Origin: Kaistia defluvii
GTDB lineage: Bacteria; Pseudomonadota; Alphaproteobacteria; Rhizobiales; Kaistiaceae
Reading direction: 5' to 3'
Length of the DNA: 64,000 bases
NCBI RefSeq assembly: GCF_026343955.1
Contig: NZ_JAPKNI010000011.1
Coordinates: forward strand, 1-64,000
Shown here one piece after another: positions 1 to 8,269 of the stretch. The notes below the pieces were generated by a model. It made no database searches and was not told where the DNA came from. It was given only the letters and a program-made list of their open reading frames with translations. Numbering within the stretch: the first letter of the stretch is position 1; every line of letters begins with the position of its first letter. The position numbers and the translations under genes were made by a program.

Positions 1-1048
1 GCGGCGGCGCCGTGGAGGACCGGACGACGAGTTCGACCTCGAGCCGTTCGCGATGCGGCTTGTCGATGCCCTGCAGGATCATTTCCGCCGCCTGGCGGCC
101 CATGGTGGCGATCGGCTGGGCCACCGTGGTCAGCGGCGGCTCGGAGTCCTCGCCCTCCGGCACGCCATCGAAGCCGATGACCGAGACATCGCCTGGAACC
201 GAGAGGCCGCGCAGCCGCAGCCAGTCGAGCGCGATCAGCGCGACCCGGTCCGACATGCACAGCAGGGCCGTCGGCGTCTGCGGGGCGCCGAACAGGACCT
301 GCAGCGCATCATGGATGCTGGCCGTGGTGTGGTCGGTCTCGTAGATCGGGACGGAGGCCGGATCGATGCCGAATTCGGCCAGGGCGGCTCGGTAACCGCC
401 GATGCGCCGGATCGAGGCGGAATAGACGCCGGCCTCGACCCGCGCCTCGGTGACCAGGCCGACATGGCCCTCGTCGAGCTCCAGAGCCAGAATGGCCAAG
501 CTCCGATGCCCGAGCGCCAGCACATGCCGGCCTGCCGTGCGCGCGCCCTCGAATTCGTCGATGCCGATCGCCGAGATCGTCTCGTCGACCCCCTCCAGCT
601 GCAGGGCAATGAAAGGCAGGCCGCGCTCGCGGGTCAGTTCCACCAGCCGCTCGCCGCCATCGACGCAGAACAGGATGAAGCCGTCGACGATCGCGCTCTG
701 GATGTTCCAGGCAAGCTTTTCGTCGCTGGCGGCGGAGACCAGCGAGATGCCTGCGCCGTGCACGTCGCAGGCATCCGAGATGCTCGTCATAACGGTGCGG
801 GCATAGGGATCCTCGAAGAAATAGCCGAGCGGCGAGGTGGTGGCGACGCCGATGGCGTTGACCTTGCCGGCGCGCAGCAGCCGCCCCTTGGGATCCGGCC
901 CGGCATAGCCGAGCTCGCGCGCCGCCGCCTCGACCTTTTCGCGAACTTCCGCCCGCACGATCTCCGGCCGATTGAAGGCATTCGACGCCGTGCCCTGCGA
1001 CACACCGGCGGCCTTGGCAACGTCCGAAAGCTTGATTGCCCGTTTCAT
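1..1048 (-). CDS. LacI-family transcriptional regulator (C-terminus cut by window edge)
   Basis: The reverse-strand frame opens with MKRAIKLSDVAKAAGVSQGT, a canonical LacI/GalR helix-turn-helix with its hinge-helix region by about residue 55. A periplasmic-binding-protein-like effector domain follows, as in ribose/sugar-type repressors. About 349 codons are visible and no stop is reached, so only the last few residues should be missing. The ATG at 1048 is the first in frame and directly starts the HTH. The gene diverges from the 58-aa ORF at 1258, and three palindromes of the LacI type lie between them, so autoregulation and control of the divergent transcript are likely. The effector is unknown; sugars are usual for the family. 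Confidence 0.93.
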   Translation of the reverse strand, partial: MKRAIKLSDVAKAAGVSQGTASNAFNRPEIVRAEVREKVEAAARELGYAGPDPKGRLLRAGKVNAIGVATTSPLGYFFEDPYARTVMTSISDACDVHGAGISLVSAASDEKLAWNIQSAIVDGFILFCVDGGERLVELTRERGLPFIALQLEGVDETISAIGIDEFEGARTAGRHVLALGHRSLAILALELDEGHVGLVTEARVEAGVYSASIRRIGGYRAALAEFGIDPASVPIYETDHTTASIHDALQVLFGAPQTPTALLCMSDRVALIALDWLRLRGLSVPGDVSVIGFDGVPEGEDSEPPLTTVAQPIATMGRQAAEMILQGIDKPHRERLEVELVVRSSTAPP

Positions 1049-1140
1049 GCCCGAGTCTTACGTGCCGTCCGCCGGTTCGTCCACTCTCCTCGCCGGGGCC
1101 TTGGCGACGGGCGTCCAGGGAGGGTGCGGGCCGCGGCGTT

Positions 1141-1233
1141 TGTACCGGTTCAATTTCTGCTTGACCCCGATGTGGACCCTCCCTATTATTGAACCGGTTC
1201 AAGAACAAGCCAGCCTTGAATTGAATCGATTCA
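1141..1233. promoter_or_regulatory. Three LacI-type operator palindromes
   Basis: Three 12-bp elements share the LacI-family pattern with a central CG: 1141-1152 (TGTACCGGTTCA, one mismatch from a perfect palindrome), 1190-1201 (TGAACCGGTTCA, perfect; extended to TTGAACCGGTTCAA at 1189-1202) and 1222-1233 (TGAATCGATTCA, perfect). They sit between the divergent lacI-type gene and the small ORF at 1258. Centres are 49 and 32 bp apart. That they bind the adjacent regulator is inferred from position and family pattern. Confidence 0.8.
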
Positions 1234-1257
1234 TATTACAACACTGGAGGTCGGGCC

Positions 1258-1434
1258 ATGATCCCTGCCAGCTATCTGTTCAAGACCGTGTATCAGGACC
1301 GCTTCGAGCGCATGCGCGGCCCGGCCGATCGACACGACGGCGAAGCCTCCCTGCCGCAGGATGGCCTGCGCGGCGCGCATCACCCCGCCATTCCCTTCCT
1401 GGCGCTGCTCGGTCTGTTCGGGCTCGCCCGCTAG
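1258..1434 (+). CDS. Small 58-aa protein of unknown function
   Basis: ATG at 1258 is preceded by a good Shine-Dalgarno, CTGGAGG at 1244-1250, seven bases upstream. The frame runs 58 codons to TAG at 1432-1434. The protein begins MIPASYLFKTVYQDRFERM, has a charged middle and ends in a short hydrophobic stretch (AIPFLALLGLFGLAR) that could touch or span a membrane. I do not recognise the family. It lies directly downstream of three LacI-type operators and is divergent from the regulator, so it is a likely regulated target. The strong RBS and operator context support a real gene; it could instead be the leader of a lost longer gene. Confidence 0.55.
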   Translation: MIPASYLFKTVYQDRFERMRGPADRHDGEASLPQDGLRGAHHPAIPFLALLGLFGLAR

Positions 1435-1438
1435 CGCC

Positions 1439-2185
1439 TCATGCCTTGCGCCTGTAGCGGATCGTCTCGAAGCGCATCGACAGCGCGTCGACCAGCAGCA
1501 GGCGGCCGATCAGCGGCTCGCCAATGCCAAGGATGAGCTTCAACACTTCCGTCGCCTGCAGGCTGCCCAATATGCCGGTCAGCGCGCCGAGGATGCCGGC
1601 CTCGGCGCAGCTCGGCACCAGGCCGGGTGGCGGCGGCGCCGGAAACAGGTCGCGATATCGAGGATTGGCCACGCCCTGTGTCGTCTCCCAGGGCAGCAGC
1701 GTTGTCAGCGAGCCGTCAAAACGGCCGACGGCGGCCGTCACCAGCGGCCGGCGCAGGGCGGCGCAGCGATCGGCGGCGAGAAAGCGGGTCTCGAAATTGT
1801 CGGTTCCGTCCGCCACGACGTCATAGGCGGAAAGCAACGCGTCGGCATTGGCGGCGTCGAGCCGGAGCGCATGCGTCTCGATCCCGACATGCGGATTGAG
1901 CCGCGCCACGGCCTCCCGGGCGCTCTCGACCTTGAGCCGGCCGACCGTTGGCGTCGCGTGGATCACCTGCCGCTGCAGATTGGAGAGGGCGACGACATCG
2001 TCGTCGACGATCCCGATCGTGCCGACCCCCGCCGCCGCCAGATACTGGATCAAGGGCGCGCCGAGGCCACCCGCGCCCAGCACCAGCACCCGCGCCGCTC
2101 GCAATTTCTGTTGTCCGGGCCCGCCCACCTCCGCCAGAAGCAGGTGGCGGGAGTAGCGCTCGATCTCATCGGAGGAAAACGTCAT
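1439..2185 (-). CDS. moeB: MoeB/ThiF/HesA-family adenylyltransferase
   Basis: A 248-aa E1-like enzyme. By family it activates the C-terminal glycine of a ubiquitin-like sulfur carrier (MoaD for molybdopterin, ThiS for thiazole) by adenylation. Seen here: N-terminal RYSRHLLL, the nucleotide-binding loop VLGAGGLGAP near residues 36-45, VDDDVV followed by SNLQRQ (the family's D/N/R residues), and DGTDNFETR. The C-terminal part has PSCAEAGI but none of the paired CxxC zinc motifs of E. coli MoeB. It is the full length of alphaproteobacterial homologues (about 250 aa). No moaD or thiS is adjacent, so MoeB versus ThiF is undecided; MoeB is the usual annotation. Confidence 0.85.
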   Translation of the reverse strand: MTFSSDEIERYSRHLLLAEVGGPGQQKLRAARVLVLGAGGLGAPLIQYLAAAGVGTIGIVDDDVVALSNLQRQVIHATPTVGRLKVESAREAVARLNPHVGIETHALRLDAANADALLSAYDVVADGTDNFETRFLAADRCAALRRPLVTAAVGRFDGSLTTLLPWETTQGVANPRYRDLFPAPPPPGLVPSCAEAGILGALTGILGSLQATEVLKLILGIGEPLIGRLLLVDALSMRFETIRYRRKA

Positions 2186-2324
2186 GCCCCGATCCTATCC
2201 GATGCGCTTTTACAAGGCGAGATCGCCCGCGAAACTGCCTAAAATTCGGCCAAAACGCTACGGAACACTTTCCCGCACTGCGGCATTGTGTGGTCAAATC
2301 CTTTTTTCGTGGAGTTAGCTGGCC

Positions 2325-3233
2325 ATGCATATCCGCATCGGATTCGACATTGCTTTCGAATGCGCCCAATCCACTCCGATGCTGATGATGCTTCGGGCCC
2401 ATCCGAGCCTCGGCAGCCGGCTTGTCCAGCAGGACTATCTGGTGTCGGACCCGGTGGTGGCGATCGACACCTATATTGACGGCTTCGGCAATCTGGCCAG
2501 CCGCACGGTGCTGCCGGCCGGACGCACCCGCATCTGGACCGAGGGCGTCGTCTATGACGACGGCGAACCCGACCCGGTCGTACCGGACGCCCGCATCCTG
2601 CCCGTGCAGGATCTGCCGGAAGAGTGCCTCGTCTACCTGCTGGGCAGCCGGTATTGCGAAACCGACCATCTCGGCTTCGTGGCCTGGCCGCTGTTCGGCC
2701 ATCTGCCGGAAAACTGGTCGCGGGTGCAGGCGATCGTCGACTATGTCCACAACCACCTGACCTTCAGCTATCCGCTGGCCCGGCCGACACGCACCGCGCT
2801 CGAGGCGCATAACGAGCGCTTCGCCGTCTGCCGCGACTTCGCCCATCTGGCCATCGCGCTGTGCCGCGCGATGAACATTCCCGCGCGCTATTGCACCGGC
2901 TATCTCGGCGATATCGGCGTACCCTACGATCCCGCGCCGATGGATTTTTCGGCCTGGTTCGAGGCCTATATCGGCGATCGCTGGTACACGTTCGACGCGC
3001 GCCACAACAAGCCGCGCATCGGCCGCATCGTCATGGCGCGCGGCCGCGACGCCACCGACGTGGCGCTGACCAACTCGTTCGGCAACGCCGCGCTGGTGAA
3101 TTTCACCGTCAACACCGAGGAAATCGTCTGGCCGCCGGCCGGCGAGCAGGCCGGCACCCAGGCCAACCCGCCCCCCGAGCAGCAGAGCCCGGCGTCACTT
3201 GGTGCCGTACATCCGGTCGCCGGCGTCGCCTAG
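2325..3233 (+). CDS. Transglutaminase-like family protein
   Basis: A 302-aa COG1305-type protein with an N-terminal beta-rich region (about residues 1-140) and a transglutaminase-like core. The core holds [11 protein letters not shown] with Cys169, the nucleophile position of the family, and FDARHN with Asp224. The usual catalytic histidine position, before AWFEAY, is Ser209 ([10 protein letters not shown]), so the classical Cys-His-Asp triad is not intact at that site. No signal peptide is seen, so it is probably cytoplasmic. ATG at 2325 has GGAG about ten bases upstream. The substrate is unknown: family members act as proteases or deamidases, or may be inactive. It stands alone, divergent from the moeB-like gene. 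Confidence 0.85.
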   Translation: MHIRIGFDIAFECAQSTPMLMMLRAHPSLGSRLVQQDYLVSDPVVAIDTYIDGFGNLASRTVLPAGRTRIWTEGVVYDDGEPDPVVPDARILPVQDLPEECLVYLLGSRYCETDHLGFVAWPLFGHLPENWSRVQAIVDYVHNHLTFSYPLARPTRTALEAHNERFAVCRDFAHLAIALCRAMNIPARYCTGYLGDIGVPYDPAPMDFSAWFEAYIGDRWYTFDARHNKPRIGRIVMARGRDATDVALTNSFGNAALVNFTVNTEEIVWPPAGEQAGTQANPPPEQQSPASLGAVHPVAGVA

Positions 3234-3824
3234 GCCCGGCACGATGTAGCCGTGATCGTCGATCTTCTTGTCGATCGAGGCGGTGTAGATCGGAATCGTC
3301 GGGTGAACGGCGTGGAAATTGGCGATGCCTTCCGGCGTCGCCAGCAGGCAGAGGAAGCGGATGTCCCGGGCGCCGCGTTCCATCAGCCGGTCCACGGCGG
3401 CGACCGCCGAATTGCCGGTCGCCAGCATCGGATCGACGACGATGGTCAGCCGCTCGTCCAGGCTGTCGGGCGCCTTGAAGTAGTATTCCACAGCCTGCAG
3501 CGTCTTGGGGTCGCGATAGAGACCGACATGGGCGACGCGCGCCGCCGGCACCAGATCGAGCATGCCCTCGAGCAGCCCGTTGCCGGCGCGCAGGACCGAG
3601 GCGAAGACCAGCTTCTTGCCGGCGAGCGTCGGCGCTTCCATCTCGGTGATCGGCGTCTCGATGGTCGTCGTGGTCATTTCCAGATCGCGCGTCACTTCAT
3701 AGCAAAGCAGCGTCGAGATCTCGCGCAGCAGCCGGCGGAAGCCGGCCGTCGATGTGTGCTTGTCGCGCATGATGGTGAGCTTGTGCTGCACCAGGGGGTG
3801 GTTGATCACCGTCACGCCGTTCAT
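3195..3824 (-). CDS. upp: Uracil phosphoribosyltransferase
   Basis: A 209-aa cytoplasmic enzyme converting uracil and PRPP to UMP (pyrimidine salvage). The length equals E. coli Upp. Visible motifs are [14 protein letters not shown] at the N-terminus, [16 protein letters not shown], the PRPP-binding loop [11 protein letters not shown], and the C-terminal [17 protein letters not shown] that closes over uracil. The ATG at 3824 starts MNGVTVI. The 3' end overlaps the last codons of the convergent transglutaminase-like gene by about 39 bp. It is divergent from deoB-add, making a nucleoside/base salvage locus. Confidence 0.97.
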   Translation of the reverse strand: MNGVTVINHPLVQHKLTIMRDKHTSTAGFRRLLREISTLLCYEVTRDLEMTTTTIETPITEMEAPTLAGKKLVFASVLRAGNGLLEGMLDLVPAARVAHVGLYRDPKTLQAVEYYFKAPDSLDERLTIVVDPMLATGNSAVAAVDRLMERGARDIRFLCLLATPEGIANFHAVHPTIPIYTASIDKKIDDHGYIVPGLGDAGDRMYGTK

Positions 3825-3998
3825 TCTTGGCCTCGCTTGTCTTCGGTTGCGCCTACCGTAGCCTGCCAGCCTCGCGCTGGAAACTGCGCCACGACGTCAT
3901 GGCGCGACGCCGCCGCGGATTGTCCCCACGCAACGCCACCCTTGTGACGACAGGCCCGCCCGGCCTATCCTGCACCCCCTCGCACAGGTTGTTGCCCC

Positions 3999-5216
3999 AT
4001 GCCGCGCGCCGTTCTGATTGTTCTTGATTCCGTCGGCATCGGCGGCGCTCCCGATGCCGCAGCCTATGGCGACGCAGGCGCCAGCACGCTCGGGCATATC
4101 GCGCGAGCCTGCGCGACCGGCGCGGGCGATCGAGCGGGTTTGCGCGCCGGGCCTTTGCGTCTGCCGCATCTGGGACGGCTCGGCCTTGGCGCGGCCGCGC
4201 AGGGCGCCAGCGGCGAATGGCCGGGCACCCTGCCCGCGCCGGGCGCGACCGCGATCCATGGCCATGCGGCGGAGGTTTCGAATGGCAAGGACACGCCGTC
4301 CGGCCATTGGGAAATCGCCGGCGTGCCGGTGCCGTTCGACTGGGGCTATTTTCCCGAAACCGAGCCCTGCTTCCCCGAAGAACTCACCAACGCGATCCTC
4401 CGCGAGGCCGGGCTGCCGGGGATTCTCGGCAACAAGCATGCCTCCGGCACCGCCATCCTGGCCGAGCTGGGCGAGGAACACATCCGCACCGGCAAGCCGA
4501 TCCTCTACACCTCGGCCGATTCCGTGCTGCAGATCGCCGCGCATGAAGTCCATTTTGGCCTCGACCGGCTCTACGCGCTGTGCGAGACCGCGCGCCGCCT
4601 GCTCACGCCCTACACGATCGGCCGCGTCATCGCCCGGCCCTTCCTGGGCGAGACATCGGCGACCTTCGAGCGCACCGCCAACCGCCGCGACTATGCCCTG
4701 CCGCCACCGGAGCCGACGATCCTCGACCGGGTGATCGCCGCCGGGGGCCGCACGCACGCCATCGGCAAGATCGGCGACATCTTCGCGCATCAGGGCATCA
4801 GCGACGTCACCAAGGGCTCCGGCAACGCGGCGCTGACCGACGCCACGCTGGCGGCGATCGAGACCGCCGGAGACGGCGACCTGGTCTTCGCCAATCTGGT
4901 CGATTTCGACACGCTCTACGGCCATCGCCGCGACGTGCCCGGCTATGCCGCCGCGCTGGAGGCGTTCGACGCCCGCGTGCCGGAGATCGAGGCGGCGCTT
5001 CGCCCGGGCGACCTCGTCATCCTCACCGCCGACCATGGCTGCGACCCGACCTGGCGGGGCACCGACCATACCCGCGAGCAGGTGCCGATTCTCGCCTTCG
5101 GCCCCGGCCTGCCGGGAAAAGACATTGGCGCGCGAAAGAGTTTTGCCGATATCGGCGAAACGATCGCCGCCCATCTCGGGCTGGCGCCCGGACGACACGG
5201 ACGGAGTTTCCTCTGA
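3999..5216 (+). CDS. deoB: Phosphopentomutase
   Basis: A 405-aa alkaline-phosphatase-superfamily enzyme that interconverts (deoxy)ribose 1-phosphate and 5-phosphate, linking nucleoside phosphorolysis to central metabolism. Visible features are [15 protein letters not shown] with metal-binding Asp10, [11 protein letters not shown] with the phosphorylatable Thr, the family's own cap domain in the middle, and the metal ligands [11 protein letters not shown] and TDHTREQVP near the C-terminus. The length is normal. It shares the TGATG junction with the next gene (stop 5214-5216, start 5216-5218), so deoB and add are translationally coupled. Confidence 0.97.
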   Translation: MPRAVLIVLDSVGIGGAPDAAAYGDAGASTLGHIARACATGAGDRAGLRAGPLRLPHLGRLGLGAAAQGASGEWPGTLPAPGATAIHGHAAEVSNGKDTPSGHWEIAGVPVPFDWGYFPETEPCFPEELTNAILREAGLPGILGNKHASGTAILAELGEEHIRTGKPILYTSADSVLQIAAHEVHFGLDRLYALCETARRLLTPYTIGRVIARPFLGETSATFERTANRRDYALPPPEPTILDRVIAAGGRTHAIGKIGDIFAHQGISDVTKGSGNAALTDATLAAIETAGDGDLVFANLVDFDTLYGHRRDVPGYAAALEAFDARVPEIEAALRPGDLVILTADHGCDPTWRGTDHTREQVPILAFGPGLPGKDIGARKSFADIGETIAAHLGLAPGRHGRSFL

Positions 5217-6193
5217 TGGTTTCCCATATCCCCAAGGCCGAGCTGCATTGCCATGTCGAGGGCGCGGCCTCGCCCGACCTCGTGCGCAAGGTCGGCGCGC
5301 GGCACAAGGTCGACCTTGCCGGCCTGTTCGACGCCAAGGGCGATTTCGCCTGGCACGACTTCACCTCGTTCCTCAACGCCTATGATCGCGCCGCCGCCGT
5401 CTTCCGCACGCCGGAGGACTATCGCGATCTGACCTTCAGCTATTTCTCCAGCCTGGCGGCCGAGGGCGCGATCTATGGCGAGGTGTTCATCTCGTCCGAC
5501 CACGCGCTCGCCTCCGGCCTCAGCTATCGCGACTATGTCGAGGGGCTGGCGCAGGGAATCCGCGATGCCGAAGCCGCGACCGGCATCGTCGGGCGGATGA
5601 TCGCCACCGGCGTGCGCCATTACGGGCCGGACCGCATCCTCGCCGCCGCCGAGACGGTCGCCAACGAGCCGCATCCGCTGGTGACCGGCTTCGGCGTGGC
5701 CGGCGACGAACGCATGCACCACCCCCGCGATTTCGCCGACGCATTCCGCATCGCCGGCGAGGCCGGGCTGGGGCTGACGGTACATGCCGGCGAATTTGGC
5801 GGGCCGCAAAGCGTGCGCGACGCGCTCGACCATCTTGGCGTCAGCCGCATCGGCCATGGCGTGCGCGCCATCGAGGATGCCGGCCTCGTCCAGCGCATCG
5901 TCGAGGAAGGCATCGTGCTGGAGCTTTGCCCCGGCTCGAACGTCGCGCTCGGGCTCTATCCGGACGTGGCGAGCCATCCGTTCCGAAAGCTCGGCGATGC
6001 CGGGGTCCGCGTCACGGTCAGTTCCGACGACCCGCCCTATTTCGGCTCCTCGATCGGCGCGGAATATGACTGGCTGTCCAGGGATCTCGGCCTGTCCGAC
6101 GGGGCGCTGGTCGCGACCACCCGCACCTCGCTCGAGGCGGCTTTCGTCGATGAACCGACCCGTGCCCGCCTGCTCGCCAGGCTGCCCGCATAG
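5216..6193 (+). CDS. add: Adenosine deaminase
   Basis: A 325-aa metal-dependent TIM-barrel deaminase turning (deoxy)adenosine into (deoxy)inosine. Zinc ligands are visible as ELHCHVEG near the N-terminus (HxH; the usual HxHL becomes HCHV), TVHAGE (His plus catalytic Glu), RIGHGVRA and VSSDDPPYF (Asp pair). The start is the ATG overlapping the deoB stop by one base. Together with deoB it feeds purine nucleosides into salvage or pentose use. The family also contains adenine deaminases; the HAGE/IGHG/SSDDP pattern and the deoB context favour adenosine. Confidence 0.92.
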   Translation: MVSHIPKAELHCHVEGAASPDLVRKVGARHKVDLAGLFDAKGDFAWHDFTSFLNAYDRAAAVFRTPEDYRDLTFSYFSSLAAEGAIYGEVFISSDHALASGLSYRDYVEGLAQGIRDAEAATGIVGRMIATGVRHYGPDRILAAAETVANEPHPLVTGFGVAGDERMHHPRDFADAFRIAGEAGLGLTVHAGEFGGPQSVRDALDHLGVSRIGHGVRAIEDAGLVQRIVEEGIVLELCPGSNVALGLYPDVASHPFRKLGDAGVRVTVSSDDPPYFGSSIGAEYDWLSRDLGLSDGALVATTRTSLEAAFVDEPTRARLLARLPA

Positions 6194-6202
6194 GAGAAGA
6201 CG

Positions 6203-7108
6203 ATGCGCCGGATCGCGGCCTGCCTGGCCATCCTGATCGCCCTCGCCTCGCCCGCCTGGGCCAGTTGGCGCGACGATATCGGCACGCTGCGCGTCGGCTT
6301 CATCGCCGGCGACAATCCGGCCTATGAGGTGGCACGGCTCGAGAAATTCCGCTGGCGGCTGCAATACGCGCTCGCGGTGCCTGTCGAACTGTTCCCGGCC
6401 CGCACCTATGACGCGCTGATCGAGGCACAGGCGACCGGCCGCGTCCAGTACACCGTGCTGTCATCGCTCGCCTATCTGGCGCTCGACCAGCGCTGCGATT
6501 GCGCGGAGCCGCTGGTGCAGCCGACCACCGCCGACCACGCGCGCGGGTTCCGCGCGCTGCTGGTGGCGAAGAATGACGGCCCGGTCGCGACGCTCGCCGA
6601 TGCCCGCAACATGCGGCTTGCCGTCGGCGCGAAAGATTCGCTCTCCGGCCGTCGCGCCGCCTTTGCCGGGCTGGCGCAGGAGGGCATCGACCCGCCGGGC
6701 TATTTCCTGCGCATCGTCGAAACGCCGGACAGCGAGGCGGCGTTGGGCGAGCTGGCAGCCGGCGAGGTCGATCTCGCCACGGCCTGGTCCTCGGCGCCCG
6801 ATCCGCTCTCCACCGCGATCGGTACCGGTCCCTTCGCCCGGCTTGCCGGCGACGGCGTGCTGTCGCCCTCGACGCTCCGGGTGGTGTGGCAATCCGAACT
6901 GATCCCATTCGGACCGCATGTCGTGCGCAAGGACCTGCCGGAAATGGCGAAGTCGAATCTACTGCAGGCGCTGATCGAGATGCAGAACGCCGCCCCGGAG
7001 GCCTATGACGCGATCGAGCGGGGCTATCCGGGCGGCTTCGTCGCCGCCGATCCCGCCCTCTACCAGCGGCTGGCCGAGTTCCTGAACGTGGCGAAGCGGA
7101 AGGATTAG
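6203..7108 (+). CDS. PhnD-like periplasmic substrate-binding protein
   Basis: A 301-aa exported protein with a clear signal peptide (MRRIAACLAILIALASPAWA, cleavage after about residue 20). The mature part resembles the PhnD/phosphonate-phosphite binding-protein group: RVGFIAGDNPAYEVARLEKFRWRL at the start, then VLSSLAYLAL, a conserved GAKDSLSGRRAAF loop and a C-terminal helical region. It begins nine bases after the add stop and so is probably cotranscribed with deoB-add. No permease or ATPase gene accompanies it. The ligand may be a phosphorylated compound or unrelated; binding proteins of this group without transporters also serve as sensors. Confidence 0.8.
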   Translation: MRRIAACLAILIALASPAWASWRDDIGTLRVGFIAGDNPAYEVARLEKFRWRLQYALAVPVELFPARTYDALIEAQATGRVQYTVLSSLAYLALDQRCDCAEPLVQPTTADHARGFRALLVAKNDGPVATLADARNMRLAVGAKDSLSGRRAAFAGLAQEGIDPPGYFLRIVETPDSEAALGELAAGEVDLATAWSSAPDPLSTAIGTGPFARLAGDGVLSPSTLRVVWQSELIPFGPHVVRKDLPEMAKSNLLQALIEMQNAAPEAYDAIERGYPGGFVAADPALYQRLAEFLNVAKRKD

Positions 7109-7184
7109 GGCCGTCGGCGTGGGTCGGAGGACCGCCGTTTCGCGCCCAACCGCGACCTCGGCTCTCGGCAGATCGCAAGCAAGC

Positions 7185-7376
7185 CCCTCACCCCACCCTT
7201 TCCGCAAGCGGGCGAGGGCTTTTCGGCCGCGGCCTTGATCGAGCGAGAGCCCACTGCGGAGACGGATGGGGAGGCTTTTCGCATTCCTGGAGCCGCTTTG
7301 AAGAAGGGCTCCCACCCATCGCCACCAGCGCCGACGGGCCCCCTCGCCCGCCTGCGGGAGAGGGCTGGGGTGAGGG
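7185..7376. repeat. Pair of inverted C-rich palindromic repeats
   Basis: Two related elements lie in opposite orientation in the 454-bp gap after the PhnD-like gene. The first (7185-7219) begins CCCTCACCCCACCC and then has a small CCGC-AA-GCGG hairpin and GAGGG. The second (7341-7376) is the mirror form, ending GGGCTGGGGTGAGGG. This is the REP-like CCCTCACCCCAxCCCTCTCC element that is common between genes in Hyphomicrobiales. The pair could fold into a long stem. No gene was seen in this gap. Confidence 0.7.
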
Positions 7377-7488
7377 TCTTTCCGCCACCTGGTGAGCGAG
7401 CCTCCATCTCGCGTGCCAGCCTGTCCGATACCGGCCTGCGAGCCCCGGTCGATCCCGAAGGTCCGCCGATCCCGCAGCCGCCCAACAG

Positions 7489-7520
7489 AAAAGCCCATGC
7501 CGGCGACGGCATGGGCTTTT
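7489..7520. terminator. Bidirectional terminator with a duplicated 3' half
   Basis: A perfect 14-bp stem, AAAAGCCCATGCCG (7489-7502) against CGGCATGGGCTTTT (7507-7520), has a GCGA loop. It has T-runs on both strands, so it can end transcription of the PhnD-like operon and of the convergent marR-type gene. The right half is repeated immediately at 7525-7538 (CGGCATGGGCTTTT preceded by GAAG), a small tandem duplication. Confidence 0.85.
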
Positions 7521-7562
7521 GAAGCGGCATGGGCTTTTGAAGCTCGGAACCCGAAAGGCGGC

Positions 7563-8015
7563 TCAGGCGACCACGTCTTCGCTGGCCAGGATGTTGTCCT
7601 GCATCTTCAGCAGCGTCAGGCGCATCGTCTCGGTCAGGGCCGGGTCGATGCCGCGCTCGGCCTCCTCGCGGACCGATTTGCCGATCGCGCGGATGCGCCG
7701 CACGATGCTGGCGGCATTCGGCGTCAGCCGGATCAGCTTGGCGCGACGGTCGGCTGGATCCTGCATGCGCTCGACCAAAGTGGCCGCTTCCAGCCGGTCG
7801 AGAAATCCGACCAGGGTCATGGGCTCGACACAGAGTTCCTCCGCCAGCGTCGATTGCCGGAGACCGGGATGACGGCTGACAAAGGCGAGCGTTCGCGCCT
7901 CCGCAACCGTCAAGCCAAGGCCCGCGTTTTCCAGCGCCTTCTCAAAGCGCCGTCGCAACAGCCTCGCCACGTCGACGAGTACAAAGCCCAGCGGATCTTC
8001 GGTCGTGGCTGCCAA
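7563..8015 (-). CDS. MarR-family transcriptional regulator
   Basis: A 150-aa winged-helix repressor. It has an N-terminal dimerisation helix (FVLVDVARLLRRRFEKAL), a recognition region (FVSRHPGLRQSTLAEELCVEPMTLVGFLDRLEAATLVERM), the wing motif DPADRRAKLIRLT and a C-terminal helix. The start is a TTG at 8015: GGGAGAG lies about eight bases upstream and the reading frame begins MAATTED. An AT-rich palindrome at 8034-8054 just upstream is a likely own operator. The ligand is unknown. The neighbour typA is divergent but probably independent. Confidence 0.9.
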   Translation of the reverse strand: MAATTEDPLGFVLVDVARLLRRRFEKALENAGLGLTVAEARTLAFVSRHPGLRQSTLAEELCVEPMTLVGFLDRLEAATLVERMQDPADRRAKLIRLTPNAASIVRRIRAIGKSVREEAERGIDPALTETMRLTLLKMQDNILASEDVVA

Positions 8016-8033
8016 AAGTTGACTCTCCCATGA

Positions 8034-8054
8034 ATAATAAGAATTCCATATTAT
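8034..8054. promoter_or_regulatory. Candidate MarR operator palindrome
   Basis: Arms ATAATA (8034-8039) and TATTAT (8049-8054) flank a central GAATTC (8041-8046), an AT-rich inverted repeat in otherwise GC-rich DNA. It is about 20 bp upstream of the marR-type start. Size and position fit MarR autoregulation; binding is inferred. Confidence 0.5.
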
Positions 8055-8269
8055 AAACCAATCTCATCTGGAAAGTCAATGATCCCCTAGGTTATCGCCG
8101 CATTGCGCGCAGATGTGCCGTTACGGCATATATCCTACATTCCGTTACGTCATTTCGGGTGCCGGATCGGAGGTTGCGTTTTGCGGTCTTTTCGATCATT
8201 TTGCGCCGCAAAACATGCTGGCCGTCTCGAGGCACCTGTCCGACGCCGCCGGCCATTCCGGATTCGCAA

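Noticed and set aside
4580-5215. Long in-frame extension upstream of add
   Set aside because: It lies inside deoB on the same strand in another frame; the deaminase family starts at the ATG at 5216 and the extra residues are low-complexity Arg/Pro/Ala.
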